Translations under genes and position numbers: made by a program
In this document: positions 1-7,197 of the stretch, one piece after another
How positions within the stretch are numbered: the stretch's first letter is position 1
How the letters are laid out: the number at the start of each line of letters is the position of its first letter
Assembly: GCA_020059785.1 (NCBI GenBank)
Contig: JAGVBL010000263.1
Span: 1 to 21,340 of the forward strand
Direction: 5' to 3'
DNA length: 21,340 bases
DNA from: Ignavibacteriales bacterium
GTDB lineage: Bacteria; Bacteroidota; Ignavibacteria; Ignavibacteriales; Melioribacteraceae
The notes under the pieces: model-generated
What the model was told of the DNA's origin: nothing
Database searches by the model: none
What the model saw: only the letters and a program-made list of their open reading frames with translations

Positions 1-110
1 CCACAGACTTCTAATGGGGACTTACCATTCTTAAATTTATTTTTACCTCTACAGTCTGTATACGGTTTGAACCGAAGATAGTTTTTGTAGAGGTTCAAAA
101 TTTGAGATAG
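1..110 (-). pseudogene. Possible decayed transposase fragment, cut by the left edge
   Basis: On the minus strand a frame is open from just after a TGA (111-113) to the window edge. It reads about 36 residues rich in K, R, Y and N, including YKNYLRFKPYTD and KFKNGKSPLEVC. The N-G-K-S-P-L-E-x-C ending resembles the C-terminal segment of some integrase-type transposases, but this is from memory and unverified. No start codon lies in the frame, and the stretch to the right shows coding-like sequence broken between frames, as in a 5'-truncated remnant. It could also be chance. The continuation to the left of the window would settle it. Confidence 0.25.
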
Positions 111-181
111 TCACGGTATAATCTATCAAAGTGGGCAACATTATCGGCATGAGAAATTTATTCTTTTGCACGATATGAAAA

Positions 182-209
182 GCCGTCCCATATTTACTTT
201 TGAGACGGC
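182..209 (-). terminator. Rho-independent terminator after the metK-ahcY operon
   Basis: GCCGTCCC (182-189) and GAGACGGC (202-209) form a GC-rich stem. Read on the minus strand the stem is 8 bp with one G-U pair, followed by TTTTC, which suits ahcY ending at 243. The plus strand also has a run of six T shortly after the stem (213-218), so it may work in both directions. Confidence 0.7.
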
Positions 210-242
210 CTCTTTTTTCGTTAAATTATTTATTTTTTCTAA

Positions 243-1520
243 TTACGTACCAGCACTATAATCATTCATATACTTAATTTGTTCTTTAGATAGTTTATCA
301 ATCTTATAGCCCATTGTCTTTAATTTGATCTGTGCAATTTCCTGATCCTGAGATTCAGGAATATCAATTACTTGTGGTGGAAGAGTAACTTCTTTTTTAT
401 GTAAATCAACCAATCGGATTTGCGACATAAACTGATTAGCAAAAGACATATCCATAACCTCGGATGGATGACCCTCGGCAGCTGCAAGATTAACCAATCT
501 GCCTTGTGCAAGTAAGTATACTTTTCTACCATCCTTTAAAGTGTATTCTTCATTATTGGGTCTTACTGTTCTCTTCTTCTTACTAAGTTTAGAAAGTTGA
601 GGTATATTAATTTCGCAATCATAATGTCCGGTATTACATACAATTGCACCGTCTTTCATTAATTTGAAATGACGATCGACAATAACATCTTTTACACCGG
701 TAGCGGTTATAAATATATCTCCCATTTTTGCTGCTTCATCCATCGGCATAACAACAAATCCATCAAGCGTGGCTTTAAGTGCAGCGGTTGGTTTTACTTC
801 AGTTACAATTACATTGGCACCCATACCGGAAGCACGCATTGCACATCCCTTTCCGCAATGACCGTATCCGGCAACTACAAAATTTTTACCGGCAAGAAGA
901 ACGGATGTTGCTCTTAAAATTCCGTCTATGGAAGATTGTCCTGTTCCGTAAACATTATCAAAATCCCATTTAGTTTCTGCGTCATTTACCGCAATTACCG
1001 GGTAGAGTAATTTTTTTGCTGCAGACATAGCACGCAATCTATGAACTCCGGTAGTCGTTTCTTCTGTTCCGCCTATTATATTTTTTGCAAGGTGCGGATA
1101 TTTATTGTGAACAGTAAAAATTAGATCCGCACCATCATCCAGTGTAAGGTTCGGTTTCATTTTTAATGTTTGTTCTATAGACCAGTAAAATTCTTTTACA
1201 TTCTGTCCATGCCATGCATAAATTTCAATTCCGTTTTTAGCAAGTGCTGCTGCAATTTCATCCTGAGTTGAAAGAGGATTACAACCGCTCCATGCAACTT
1301 GAGCTCCGGCTGCATGCAAAGTTTCAATTAAAACTGCAGTTTCTTTGGTTACATGAAGACATCCGGCAATCTTGTAACCTTTTAACGGTTTAGTTCTAGA
1401 ATATTTTTCTCTTAGCGCCATTAGAACCGGCATACGTGATTCTGCCCATTCAATTTTCTTTCTTCCTTCAGAAGCTAAACTCAAATTTTTTACTTTATAT
1501 TTTCCTGGTTTGAAATCCAT
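243..1520 (-). CDS. ahcY: Adenosylhomocysteinase (S-adenosylhomocysteine hydrolase)
   Basis: A 425-residue cytosolic enzyme that splits S-adenosylhomocysteine into adenosine and homocysteine, relieving product inhibition of SAM-dependent methylation. Substrate-side signatures are L-H-V-T-K-E-T (about 55-61) and N-P-L-S-T-Q-D-E (81-88). The NAD-binding loop is V-A-G-Y-G-H-C-G-K-G (216-225) within a Rossmann segment. N-T-G-H (297-300) and H-P-S-E-V-M-D-M-S-F-x-N-Q are also present. At 425 residues, ending Y-S-A-G-T, it is the short archaeal/Thermotoga-like form that lacks the roughly 40-residue insert of many bacterial and eukaryotic enzymes. The ATG has a GGGAGAG ribosome site. It lies 22 bp after metK on the same strand, so the two adjacent steps of the SAM cycle are probably co-transcribed. 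Confidence 0.96.
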   Translation of the reverse strand: MDFKPGKYKVKNLSLASEGRKKIEWAESRMPVLMALREKYSRTKPLKGYKIAGCLHVTKETAVLIETLHAAGAQVAWSGCNPLSTQDEIAAALAKNGIEIYAWHGQNVKEFYWSIEQTLKMKPNLTLDDGADLIFTVHNKYPHLAKNIIGGTEETTTGVHRLRAMSAAKKLLYPVIAVNDAETKWDFDNVYGTGQSSIDGILRATSVLLAGKNFVVAGYGHCGKGCAMRASGMGANVIVTEVKPTAALKATLDGFVVMPMDEAAKMGDIFITATGVKDVIVDRHFKLMKDGAIVCNTGHYDCEINIPQLSKLSKKKRTVRPNNEEYTLKDGRKVYLLAQGRLVNLAAAEGHPSEVMDMSFANQFMSQIRLVDLHKKEVTLPPQVIDIPESQDQEIAQIKLKTMGYKIDKLSKEQIKYMNDYSAGT

Positions 1521-1542
1521 ATAAATCTAACTCTCCCTTTTC

Positions 1543-2685
1543 TTAAATAAATTTTTTAAATGTTTGAACAAGATCTAATTTTTCCCAGGTAAATTCTTTT
1601 TCGTTTCTACCAAAATGACCATAGGATGATGTTTTCTGATAAACAGGTCTTCGTAGCTTTAGTCTTTCAATTATACCACGTGGTGTTAGATCAACTTCTT
1701 TTTTAATAAAACTACCTAATTTTTTATCAGGAATTATTCCGGTTCCTTTTGTATTGATGTAAACGGAAACTGGCTGGGCAACTCCGATTGCATAGGCTAA
1801 TTGAACAAGACATTCTTTTGCAAGTCCCGCTGCAACAACATTTTTTGCAATGTGTCTTGCTGCATATGTTGCACTTCTATCAACTTTGGAAGGATCTTTT
1901 CCGGAGAAAGCTCCTCCACCATGCTGCGCCCATCCACCGTATGTATCGACAATAATTTTTCTTCCCGTTAAACCGCTGTCTCCATGCGGACCGCCTATCT
2001 CAAATCTTCCGGTAGGATTTATAAAATATTTTGTTTTCTTATCCAAAAACTTTTCCGGTATAACATTTTTTATAACATACCTTATCACATCTTCTCTAAT
2101 CTTTTTTTGACTTACATTACCGTCGTGTTGTGTAGATACAACAACCGCATCAACTCTTAATGGATTATTATTATCGTCATATTCAATTGTTACCTGTGAT
2201 TTTGCATCGGGTCTTAGATATGTCATTATTCCGGAGTTACTTTTTCTTATTTCAGCAAGTTTTTTAACGAGTTTATGTGCATATACAATCGGCATCGGCA
2301 TCAATTCGGGTGTCTGATCGCAAGCATATCCGAACATTAGTCCCTGATCTCCTGCCCCGCCTTTATCGACACCCATAGCAATATCAGGTGATTGAGAATG
2401 AATTGCATTTAAGATTCCGCAGCTATCTGCATCGAATTTATATTCAGCTTTTGTATAGCCGATTTTTCTTATAGTAGATCTTACAACTTCCTGAACATCG
2501 ACATATGCATTTGTTGTAACTTCGCCGCCTACAACCACTAATCCGGTTGTTACAAATGTTTCGCATGCTACTCTTGCTTTAGGATCTTTGGATAAAATTG
2601 CATCGAGTATACCATCCGATATAGCATCGCATACTTTATCCGGATGTCCTTCTGAAACCGATTCAGAAGTGAATAGGTATGACAT
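1543..2685 (-). CDS. metK: S-adenosylmethionine synthase (methionine adenosyltransferase)
   Basis: A 380-residue enzyme making S-adenosylmethionine from methionine and ATP, normally a cytosolic tetramer. The N-terminal S-E-G-H-P-D-K-x-C-D-x-I-S-D signature (residues 11-24) holds the catalytic His14 and metal-binding Asp16. The G-A-G-D-Q-G loop is at 110-115. The phosphate-binding G-G-G-A-F-S-G-K-D-P-x-K-V-D-R-S segment is near 256-272. Length is normal for the family. The ATG is preceded by GAGGAATAA, a good ribosome site. It follows the nucleotidyltransferase by 17 bp and precedes ahcY by 22 bp. No SAM-type riboswitch fits in these gaps, so control would have to act at the operon promoter. 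Confidence 0.97.
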   Translation of the reverse strand: MSYLFTSESVSEGHPDKVCDAISDGILDAILSKDPKARVACETFVTTGLVVVGGEVTTNAYVDVQEVVRSTIRKIGYTKAEYKFDADSCGILNAIHSQSPDIAMGVDKGGAGDQGLMFGYACDQTPELMPMPIVYAHKLVKKLAEIRKSNSGIMTYLRPDAKSQVTIEYDDNNNPLRVDAVVVSTQHDGNVSQKKIREDVIRYVIKNVIPEKFLDKKTKYFINPTGRFEIGGPHGDSGLTGRKIIVDTYGGWAQHGGGAFSGKDPSKVDRSATYAARHIAKNVVAAGLAKECLVQLAYAIGVAQPVSVYINTKGTGIIPDKKLGSFIKKEVDLTPRGIIERLKLRRPVYQKTSSYGHFGRNEKEFTWEKLDLVQTFKKFI

Positions 2686-2702
2686 TTATTCCTCATATTT
2701 AA

Positions 2703-3680
2703 TTAATGATATTCAATTTCCGATGAATCCCCGGTGTTTAACTTATTATAATTCCCTTTAATTACTGCATCGCTTCCTATTATAGAACTTTCTAGTATAA
2801 CCTTATCAACATTGGCTCCCGGACTTAAAATTGAGTTAACAATTATCGAATTAGTTACAACGCAGTTAGAAGCGATAGTTGTAAAAGGACCGATTACAGA
2901 ATTTTTTACATTGGCTTTTTCCGAAATGAAAACTGGATGATTAATAACAACACCATCGGGAATTCTGTTAGTTCCAATTTTGTTTAATAAATATTTATTT
3001 GTAGAAAGGAGTGTTTCGGGCTTACCGCAATCGTACCATCCTTCAACCGGGAATGTAGTGATTGTTTCTCCTTTGTCAATCATTAACTGAAATGCATCAG
3101 TTAACTGATACTCATTTTTAGTCGTAATTTTATTTTTAATAAGTTCATCCAAACATTCATTTAACAATTTTGAATTGTTGACATAGTATAAGCCGACCAG
3201 AGCAAGTTTGGAAATTAAATCCTTTGGTTTTTCAATAAGTCTTGTTATTCTTCCATCTTTACAAACGGCAACACCAAATCGGCTTGGGTCTTCAACCTCT
3301 TTTACACCAAGTGATGTCTTTTTGTGTTTGAAAACCTCCTGCAGCTGAACATCAAAAATAGTATCACCAAGAATTATAAATATCTCATCATCATCAAAGG
3401 TTGGTGTAGTAAGATAAATTGCATGTCCTAAACCGAGCATTTCTTTTTGTTCAACATATTCAGTTTTAAGACCCGGATAATGTTTGCTTACATACTCAAT
3501 TATTTTTTCTCCCAAATAACCAATTACAAATGTTGCTTTGTCAATATTTTCTTCTAATAATTTATCAATGATGTGACCTAAGATCGGTTTACTACCAACA
3601 TTCAATAATACTTTAGGGAGAGAATATGTATGTGGTTTAAGCCTGGTTCCAAATCCAGCTACTGGTATTACTGCTCTCAA
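2703..3680 (-). CDS. Sugar-phosphate nucleotidyltransferase with left-handed beta-helix tail
   Basis: A 325-residue NDP-sugar pyrophosphorylase-like protein (glucose-1-phosphate thymidylyl/uridylyl/mannosyl transferase superfamily) that would join a nucleotide to a sugar 1-phosphate. The nucleotide-binding N-terminus reads V-A-G-F-G-T-R-L-K-P (7-16), followed by L-P-K-V-L-L. A metal-binding I-L-G-D-T-I-F-D segment follows at about 104-111. Residues about 240-312 are hexapeptide-like repeats (I-S-E-K-A-N-V, V-I-G-P-F-T-T-I, I-I-G-S-D-A-V-I) typical of a left-handed beta-helix. The sugar and nucleotide cannot be told from sequence alone. The start is TTG (3678-3680), supported by AAGG about 5 bases upstream. 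It is the first gene of the operon with metK and ahcY. Confidence 0.85.
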   Translation of the reverse strand: MRAVIPVAGFGTRLKPHTYSLPKVLLNVGSKPILGHIIDKLLEENIDKATFVIGYLGEKIIEYVSKHYPGLKTEYVEQKEMLGLGHAIYLTTPTFDDDEIFIILGDTIFDVQLQEVFKHKKTSLGVKEVEDPSRFGVAVCKDGRITRLIEKPKDLISKLALVGLYYVNNSKLLNECLDELIKNKITTKNEYQLTDAFQLMIDKGETITTFPVEGWYDCGKPETLLSTNKYLLNKIGTNRIPDGVVINHPVFISEKANVKNSVIGPFTTIASNCVVTNSIIVNSILSPGANVDKVILESSIIGSDAVIKGNYNKLNTGDSSEIEYH

Positions 3681-3777
3681 TAACTACCTTATTTTTTTAT
3701 TTTGCAAAAGTGAATTTAATTAATAGGGTATCCTTTATCAAATTAGATTATATTTATGCAACAGTAAATTATCTAAC

Positions 3778-4734
3778 ATGAAAATCGAGAACCGTATTAC
3801 CGGATTATTAGGAATTCAATTCCCTATCATTCAAGCGGGAATGGTGTGGGTAAGCGGATGGAAACTTGCAAGTGCGGTTTCTAATTGTGGAGGACTTGGG
3901 GTAATTGGTGCCGGCTCAATGAAACCGGATCTTTTACAAATCCATATTTCTAAATGTAAATCTGCTACTAAAAAACCTTTCGGGGTAAATGTGCCATTGT
4001 TACGCGGAGATGCTAATGAACTTATTGATGTAATAATTAAGGAAAACATCAATATTGTTTTTACTTCAGCGGGACATCCAGGTAAATTTATAGACAAATT
4101 GAAAAAGAATAATATAATAGTTATTCATGTGGTCCCTTCTGTTAAGTACGGAATTAAAGCAGAAAGTGTGGGATGTGATGCAGTTGTTGGTGAAGGTGTT
4201 GAAGCCGGTGGGCATAATGGGATTGATGAAATAACAACCTTTTCGTTAATACCTCAATTAGTAGATGCATTAAAAATTCCGGTAATTGCTGCCGGTGGAA
4301 TTACTGATGGAAGAGGTATACTTGCAGCTTTAGCTCTTGGTGCTGAAGGTGTTCAAATAGGTACAAGGTTTGCTGCTACTGTTGAATCTTCTGCTCATGA
4401 TAATTTCAAAAGAAAAATTCTTGAGGCTAAAGATGACGACACTATCCTCTTATTTAGAAAAATTGGTCCTACCAGATTAATTAAAAATGAATTTTCAGAA
4501 ATTGTTTACAATGCCGAACTTAACGGAGCATCAGAAGAAGAATTAAAATATTTATTGGGTGAAAAAAAAGAACGTCTCGGAATTTTTGAAGGTGACGAAA
4601 AAAACGGAATGATGGAAGCCGGTCAGGGTGCCGGGTTAATAAACGAAATACTACCTGTATCGGAATTATTTACTAAATTAATTTCTGAACTCGAGTTGTC
4701 TTATAATACCGTAAAAAGTGTTTTTAAAGTATAA
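3778..4734 (+). CDS. FabK-like enoyl-ACP reductase / nitronate monooxygenase family flavoprotein
   Basis: A 318-residue TIM-barrel FMN oxidoreductase. The N-terminus carries F-P-I-I-Q-A-G-M (15-22) and G-G-L-G-V-I-G-A-G (38-46). V-G-E-G-V-E-A-G-G-H (137-146) places the family histidine at His146. FMN phosphate binding is shown by I-A-A-G-G-I-T-D-G (170-178) and G-A-E-G-V-Q-I-G-T-R-F (188-198). The S-x-A-H-x-N-F/Y-K continuation after this is more typical of FabK-type enoyl-ACP reductases (fatty acid synthesis) than of strict nitronate monooxygenases, but the two groups share this fold and I do not separate them firmly. It is divergent from the metK operon across 97 bp and is followed 78 bp later by a LuxR-type regulator on the same strand. 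Confidence 0.85.
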   Translation: MKIENRITGLLGIQFPIIQAGMVWVSGWKLASAVSNCGGLGVIGAGSMKPDLLQIHISKCKSATKKPFGVNVPLLRGDANELIDVIIKENINIVFTSAGHPGKFIDKLKKNNIIVIHVVPSVKYGIKAESVGCDAVVGEGVEAGGHNGIDEITTFSLIPQLVDALKIPVIAAGGITDGRGILAALALGAEGVQIGTRFAATVESSAHDNFKRKILEAKDDDTILLFRKIGPTRLIKNEFSEIVYNAELNGASEEELKYLLGEKKERLGIFEGDEKNGMMEAGQGAGLINEILPVSELFTKLISELELSYNTVKSVFKV

Positions 4735-4812
4735 TTAAAATTCCATTTGAAGAATTATTAAATATTATTAAAATTACACCGTAATAAAAATGTGCATTAA
4801 TTAAATTGCGAT

Positions 4813-5646
4813 ATGAGAATATTCACTACCATTTTCCTAATATCTTCCCTCGGTCCACTTATCCGATTCAGAAATAGTGAATATTTCTATTTCTTTTTTT
4901 TCTCGTTATTTACAGATTCTTTTGTCCTCCTGCAGCAGAAGTTTTTTAAATCATCAATGTATAACATTGAGTCTTATCTTCTCGGAAATTTGCTTATTGT
5001 TCTTTCAATCCCGAGAGTTTCAAAAAAATACAAGATCGGTTTAATACTGTTCATTTTTCTTTATTCAATATTAGAACGTAGTGATATTTCTTCAACGGTT
5101 TGTATGATTTTTGTTATGCTGTTTGTACTTATTCACTTTGCAAATACACTTGTACAGGAAATAAGAATTGATGGCAAATTAACATTGTTTTTGGTTCCCA
5201 TGATTATTCTCTATTCTATAGGTATTGTATTAGCATATTATTTTTATGCAGACATTAACTTAGTACAAGATACTTTCATCCCAAAAGTAATATTATATAC
5301 TCTTCTTAACTTGTTGGTTGCAATATTTGGTCCTGATAGAAAAATCAACTTCCCTTTTGGATATGATCCGACTATAAAAACAAAAATGGCTAACGATTTA
5401 GATATCCATGTTGATGAATACGATAATTATCTGGAAAAAGGATTGTCGCATCGTGAAATTCAAATCTATCACCTGATGAAAAAAGGAATGAACAATAAAG
5501 AAATTGCCGAGAAACTTAATATTGAAAAGAAAACAGTTGAAACTCATATGCAAAATATGAAAGTAAAATTTGGTTTCAACTCAATGACAGAATTGCGTGA
5601 TTTTGTTAAAAAGGCAGACGAAATTAGTGTACCAATACAAGAATAG
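4813..5646 (+). CDS. Membrane-anchored LuxR-type transcriptional regulator
   Basis: A 277-residue protein. Residues about 5-172 are strongly hydrophobic, with perhaps five or six membrane segments (for example 25-41, 55-67, 75-87, 97-110, 124-146, 158-172). A linker of about 35 residues leads to a LuxR/GerE helix-turn-helix at about 207-265: L-S-H-R-E-I-Q-I-Y, N-N-K-E-I-A-E-K-L-N, K-K-T-V-E-T-H-M-Q-N and K-F-G-F-N-S. This recognition helix is characteristic of the family. There is no response-regulator receiver domain, so any signal probably enters through the membrane part. No partner kinase is next to it. The ATG lacks a clear Shine-Dalgarno site. Target genes are unknown. Confidence 0.85.
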   Translation: MRIFTTIFLISSLGPLIRFRNSEYFYFFFFSLFTDSFVLLQQKFFKSSMYNIESYLLGNLLIVLSIPRVSKKYKIGLILFIFLYSILERSDISSTVCMIFVMLFVLIHFANTLVQEIRIDGKLTLFLVPMIILYSIGIVLAYYFYADINLVQDTFIPKVILYTLLNLLVAIFGPDRKINFPFGYDPTIKTKMANDLDIHVDEYDNYLEKGLSHREIQIYHLMKKGMNNKEIAEKLNIEKKTVETHMQNMKVKFGFNSMTELRDFVKKADEISVPIQE

Positions 5647-5662
5647 TGTCTAATCAATTATA

Positions 5663-5706
5663 CACACCTAGAAAATTCAGTGTGCACACTTAGGAAATTC
5701 AGTGTG
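5663..5706. repeat. Two head-to-tail 22-bp repeats, each bounded by CACAC and GTGTG
   Basis: The copies at 5663-5684 and 5685-5706 touch each other and match at 20 of 22 positions. Each begins CACAC and ends GTGTG with GAAATTCA or AAAATTCA in the middle, so each is itself an imperfect palindrome. An inverted copy of the core GAAAATTCAGT occurs as ACTGAATTTTC at 5833-5843. Tandem sites plus an inverted copy are what transposase-binding ends of IS21-like elements can look like. A regulator-binding array is the other option. Confidence 0.7.
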
Positions 5707-5882
5707 CTCTGCTATTGACAAACCTTGTTTCCCAATTTACCTTAGAGCTGTATTTTATTTAATTATTTTAAAGAATTTTTGAGAAAAATCCGATCTTTTA
5801 TACTATAGAATTTTTGAGTATTAGGGGGGATTACTGAATTTTCAAATAAGTCTCCTCGAAAATGTTCTTTAAAATAATTTTT

Positions 5883-6031
5883 ACGGCAAAGTATTTTGTC
5901 GTAGAAGGGCAGAATGGCTGTTTTAAAACGAAACTATCTTAAGTAATTTTCGCTACTAATGGGAAAAATTAAAATTCATTAGCCAGTGAAAAAGAGGGGG
6001 AGATAAATTCTTTTAGAACAGCCTTTTTTTT
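5883..6031 (+). ncRNA. Candidate structured RNA with three-way junction and terminator-like end
   Basis: A 13-bp helix pairs GGCTGTTTTAAAA (5916-5928) with TTTTAGAACAGCC (6011-6023, one G-U), and eight T follow directly (6024-6031), as at an intrinsic terminator. Inside are two smaller helices: CGAAA/TTTCG (5929-5933 with 5948-5952) and CTAATG/CATTAG (5956-5961 with 5977-5982). A purine-rich single strand, GAGGGGGAGA, lies before the closing arm. Just upstream ACGGCAAA/TTTGTCGT (5883-5890 with 5895-5902) makes an 8-bp hairpin. No known RNA family was recognised. It could also be a long-stem terminator or an insertion-element end. Confidence 0.35.
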
Positions 6032-6060
6032 GCCTCCTATCAATTATGTGCCCCCATTTT

Positions 6061-7164
6061 TTAGTACCAAAAATGAAATTGTAAGACAAAAGCATTATTC
6101 CCTTTTGAGGGTTCTTCAATGTTTATTCTATACTGTGGACGAATTTCAATAAACGTAAAAGGAAAAAATTCTAAGCCGAAAATCAAATGAGCCAATTCAT
6201 CATTTTGAAGATCTTTATTTTTATCAAACCGGTCATATCGAACTACAGCTTCCAGACCAACTGTTAATAAATAAGATGCTTCTATCATCATTGCATTAGA
6301 AACTATATCCTTTGCTAAAAAATCTTTTGCAATATCATACTCACCCATTAATGAAAAGTTTTGAGTTCCGATTCCGGCAAAGATTCCATATAAAGATGTA
6401 TTTAATTTTTGTCCAAGTGATCTTACTTTAACAGAAGCAAAGGACCCTCCGGCAAAAAAGCCAACTTGATCTATTGACGAATTAACTTCAAATCTAGAAG
6501 TGAATGTTGGATCGGATGAAAGCGTTCCATTGAACCGGCTTTTTCCAACACTTGCTGTTAATTGACCCCAATTGGAAAAATTTGCACCAAGCTCAATACC
6601 AGTTTCCGTATAAAGGGGATTATAGATTAATCCCTGAATTGTGCCGACAGAAAAAAGTAATCCATAATCGCCCCCTTTTGTATATGATGTATGATCATCT
6701 ATTCTGATACCAAAATATGGTGTGAATGATCCTACTTTTACATAACCATTGTTTGGTAAAATTCTTGCAATTCCATATGCCTCCCAGATGGAATTTGGGA
6801 AATCGTATCTGGCAAGAACGTCTATATCACTACTAACAGATGCATTTAAGTACAATGAACCGGTCATATCCTGAAAATCCGCTCTCTTCTTTTCCTGTGA
6901 ATAAATTAATTGCGAGCGGTAATCAAATCCAAATGATACATTGTCTGTGAGTTTGGGTGATATTATAAAATTTTTATCTCTGGGCGATGACATACTTACA
7001 ACATTTCTCCCGAAAAAAAATCCATTCTCGTTTCGCATTATACCCCCGGTAGGATTAATATGGCAGCTAATACATTTATCTTTTTGTTGAAGCGCAAATC
7101 GGGGGAGTGAATAAACATAAGGTGAAATAAGTAACATTACAATTAAACTGTATTTGAATTTCAT
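6061..7164 (-). CDS. Predicted outer-membrane beta-barrel with N-terminal CxxCH heme motif
   Basis: A 367-residue protein. It opens with a signal peptide (residues 1-19), followed at once by a C-I-S-C-H heme c motif (Cys31, Cys34, His35) in the context H-I-N-P-T-G-G-I-M-R-N. The rest alternates polar and hydrophobic residues, is rich in Gly and aromatics, and ends F-V-L-Q-F-H-F-W-Y with an aromatic terminus, as expected of an outer-membrane barrel. This suggests a pore with one heme near its periplasmic mouth. I chose ATG 7164 because GAGG lies about 6 bases upstream; a GTG six bases earlier is less likely. It follows the neighbouring heme gene by 33 bp on the same strand, so both are probably one operon. 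Barrel function and heme attachment are inferred. Confidence 0.75.
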   Translation of the reverse strand: MKFKYSLIVMLLISPYVYSLPRFALQQKDKCISCHINPTGGIMRNENGFFFGRNVVSMSSPRDKNFIISPKLTDNVSFGFDYRSQLIYSQEKKRADFQDMTGSLYLNASVSSDIDVLARYDFPNSIWEAYGIARILPNNGYVKVGSFTPYFGIRIDDHTSYTKGGDYGLLFSVGTIQGLIYNPLYTETGIELGANFSNWGQLTASVGKSRFNGTLSSDPTFTSRFEVNSSIDQVGFFAGGSFASVKVRSLGQKLNTSLYGIFAGIGTQNFSLMGEYDIAKDFLAKDIVSNAMMIEASYLLTVGLEAVVRYDRFDKNKDLQNDELAHLIFGLEFFPFTFIEIRPQYRINIEEPSKGNNAFVLQFHFWY

Positions 7165-7197
7165 ACCCACCTCTAAATTTTTTAATGCGATTAAAAA

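Larger units (their letters stand above)
5647..6060. other. Gene-free 414-bp stretch with repeats and a possible RNA
   Basis: No convincing coding frame exists here. The stretch lies between the convergent LuxR-type gene and heme-barrel gene. It holds tandem 22-bp repeats (5663-5706), an inverted 11-base copy of their core (5833-5843), a 12-base direct repeat AGAATTTTTGAG at 5772-5783 and 5807-5818, and a predicted structured RNA (5883-6031). The mix of terminal-type repeats and no gene would suit a decayed insertion element, but no transposase sequence remains. Confidence 0.5.

Noticed and set aside
669..973. Plus-strand frames opposite ahcY
   Set aside because: They lie antisense to a clear enzyme gene and have low-complexity, family-less translations.
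1850..2110. Plus-strand frame opposite metK
   Set aside because: Antisense shadow of a conserved gene with no ribosome site.
2686..3777. A SAM or SAH riboswitch before metK or the operon
   Set aside because: The gaps are 17, 22 and 97 bases; none shows the conserved core or multi-helix layout of those families.
5663..5706. Tandem 22-bp repeats as a CRISPR array
   Set aside because: The copies touch with no spacers, there are only two, and no cas genes are present.
5862..5942. A 26-residue reading frame starting ATG in the gene-free stretch
   Set aside because: No ribosome site, no recognisable protein, and it overlaps the predicted RNA structure.
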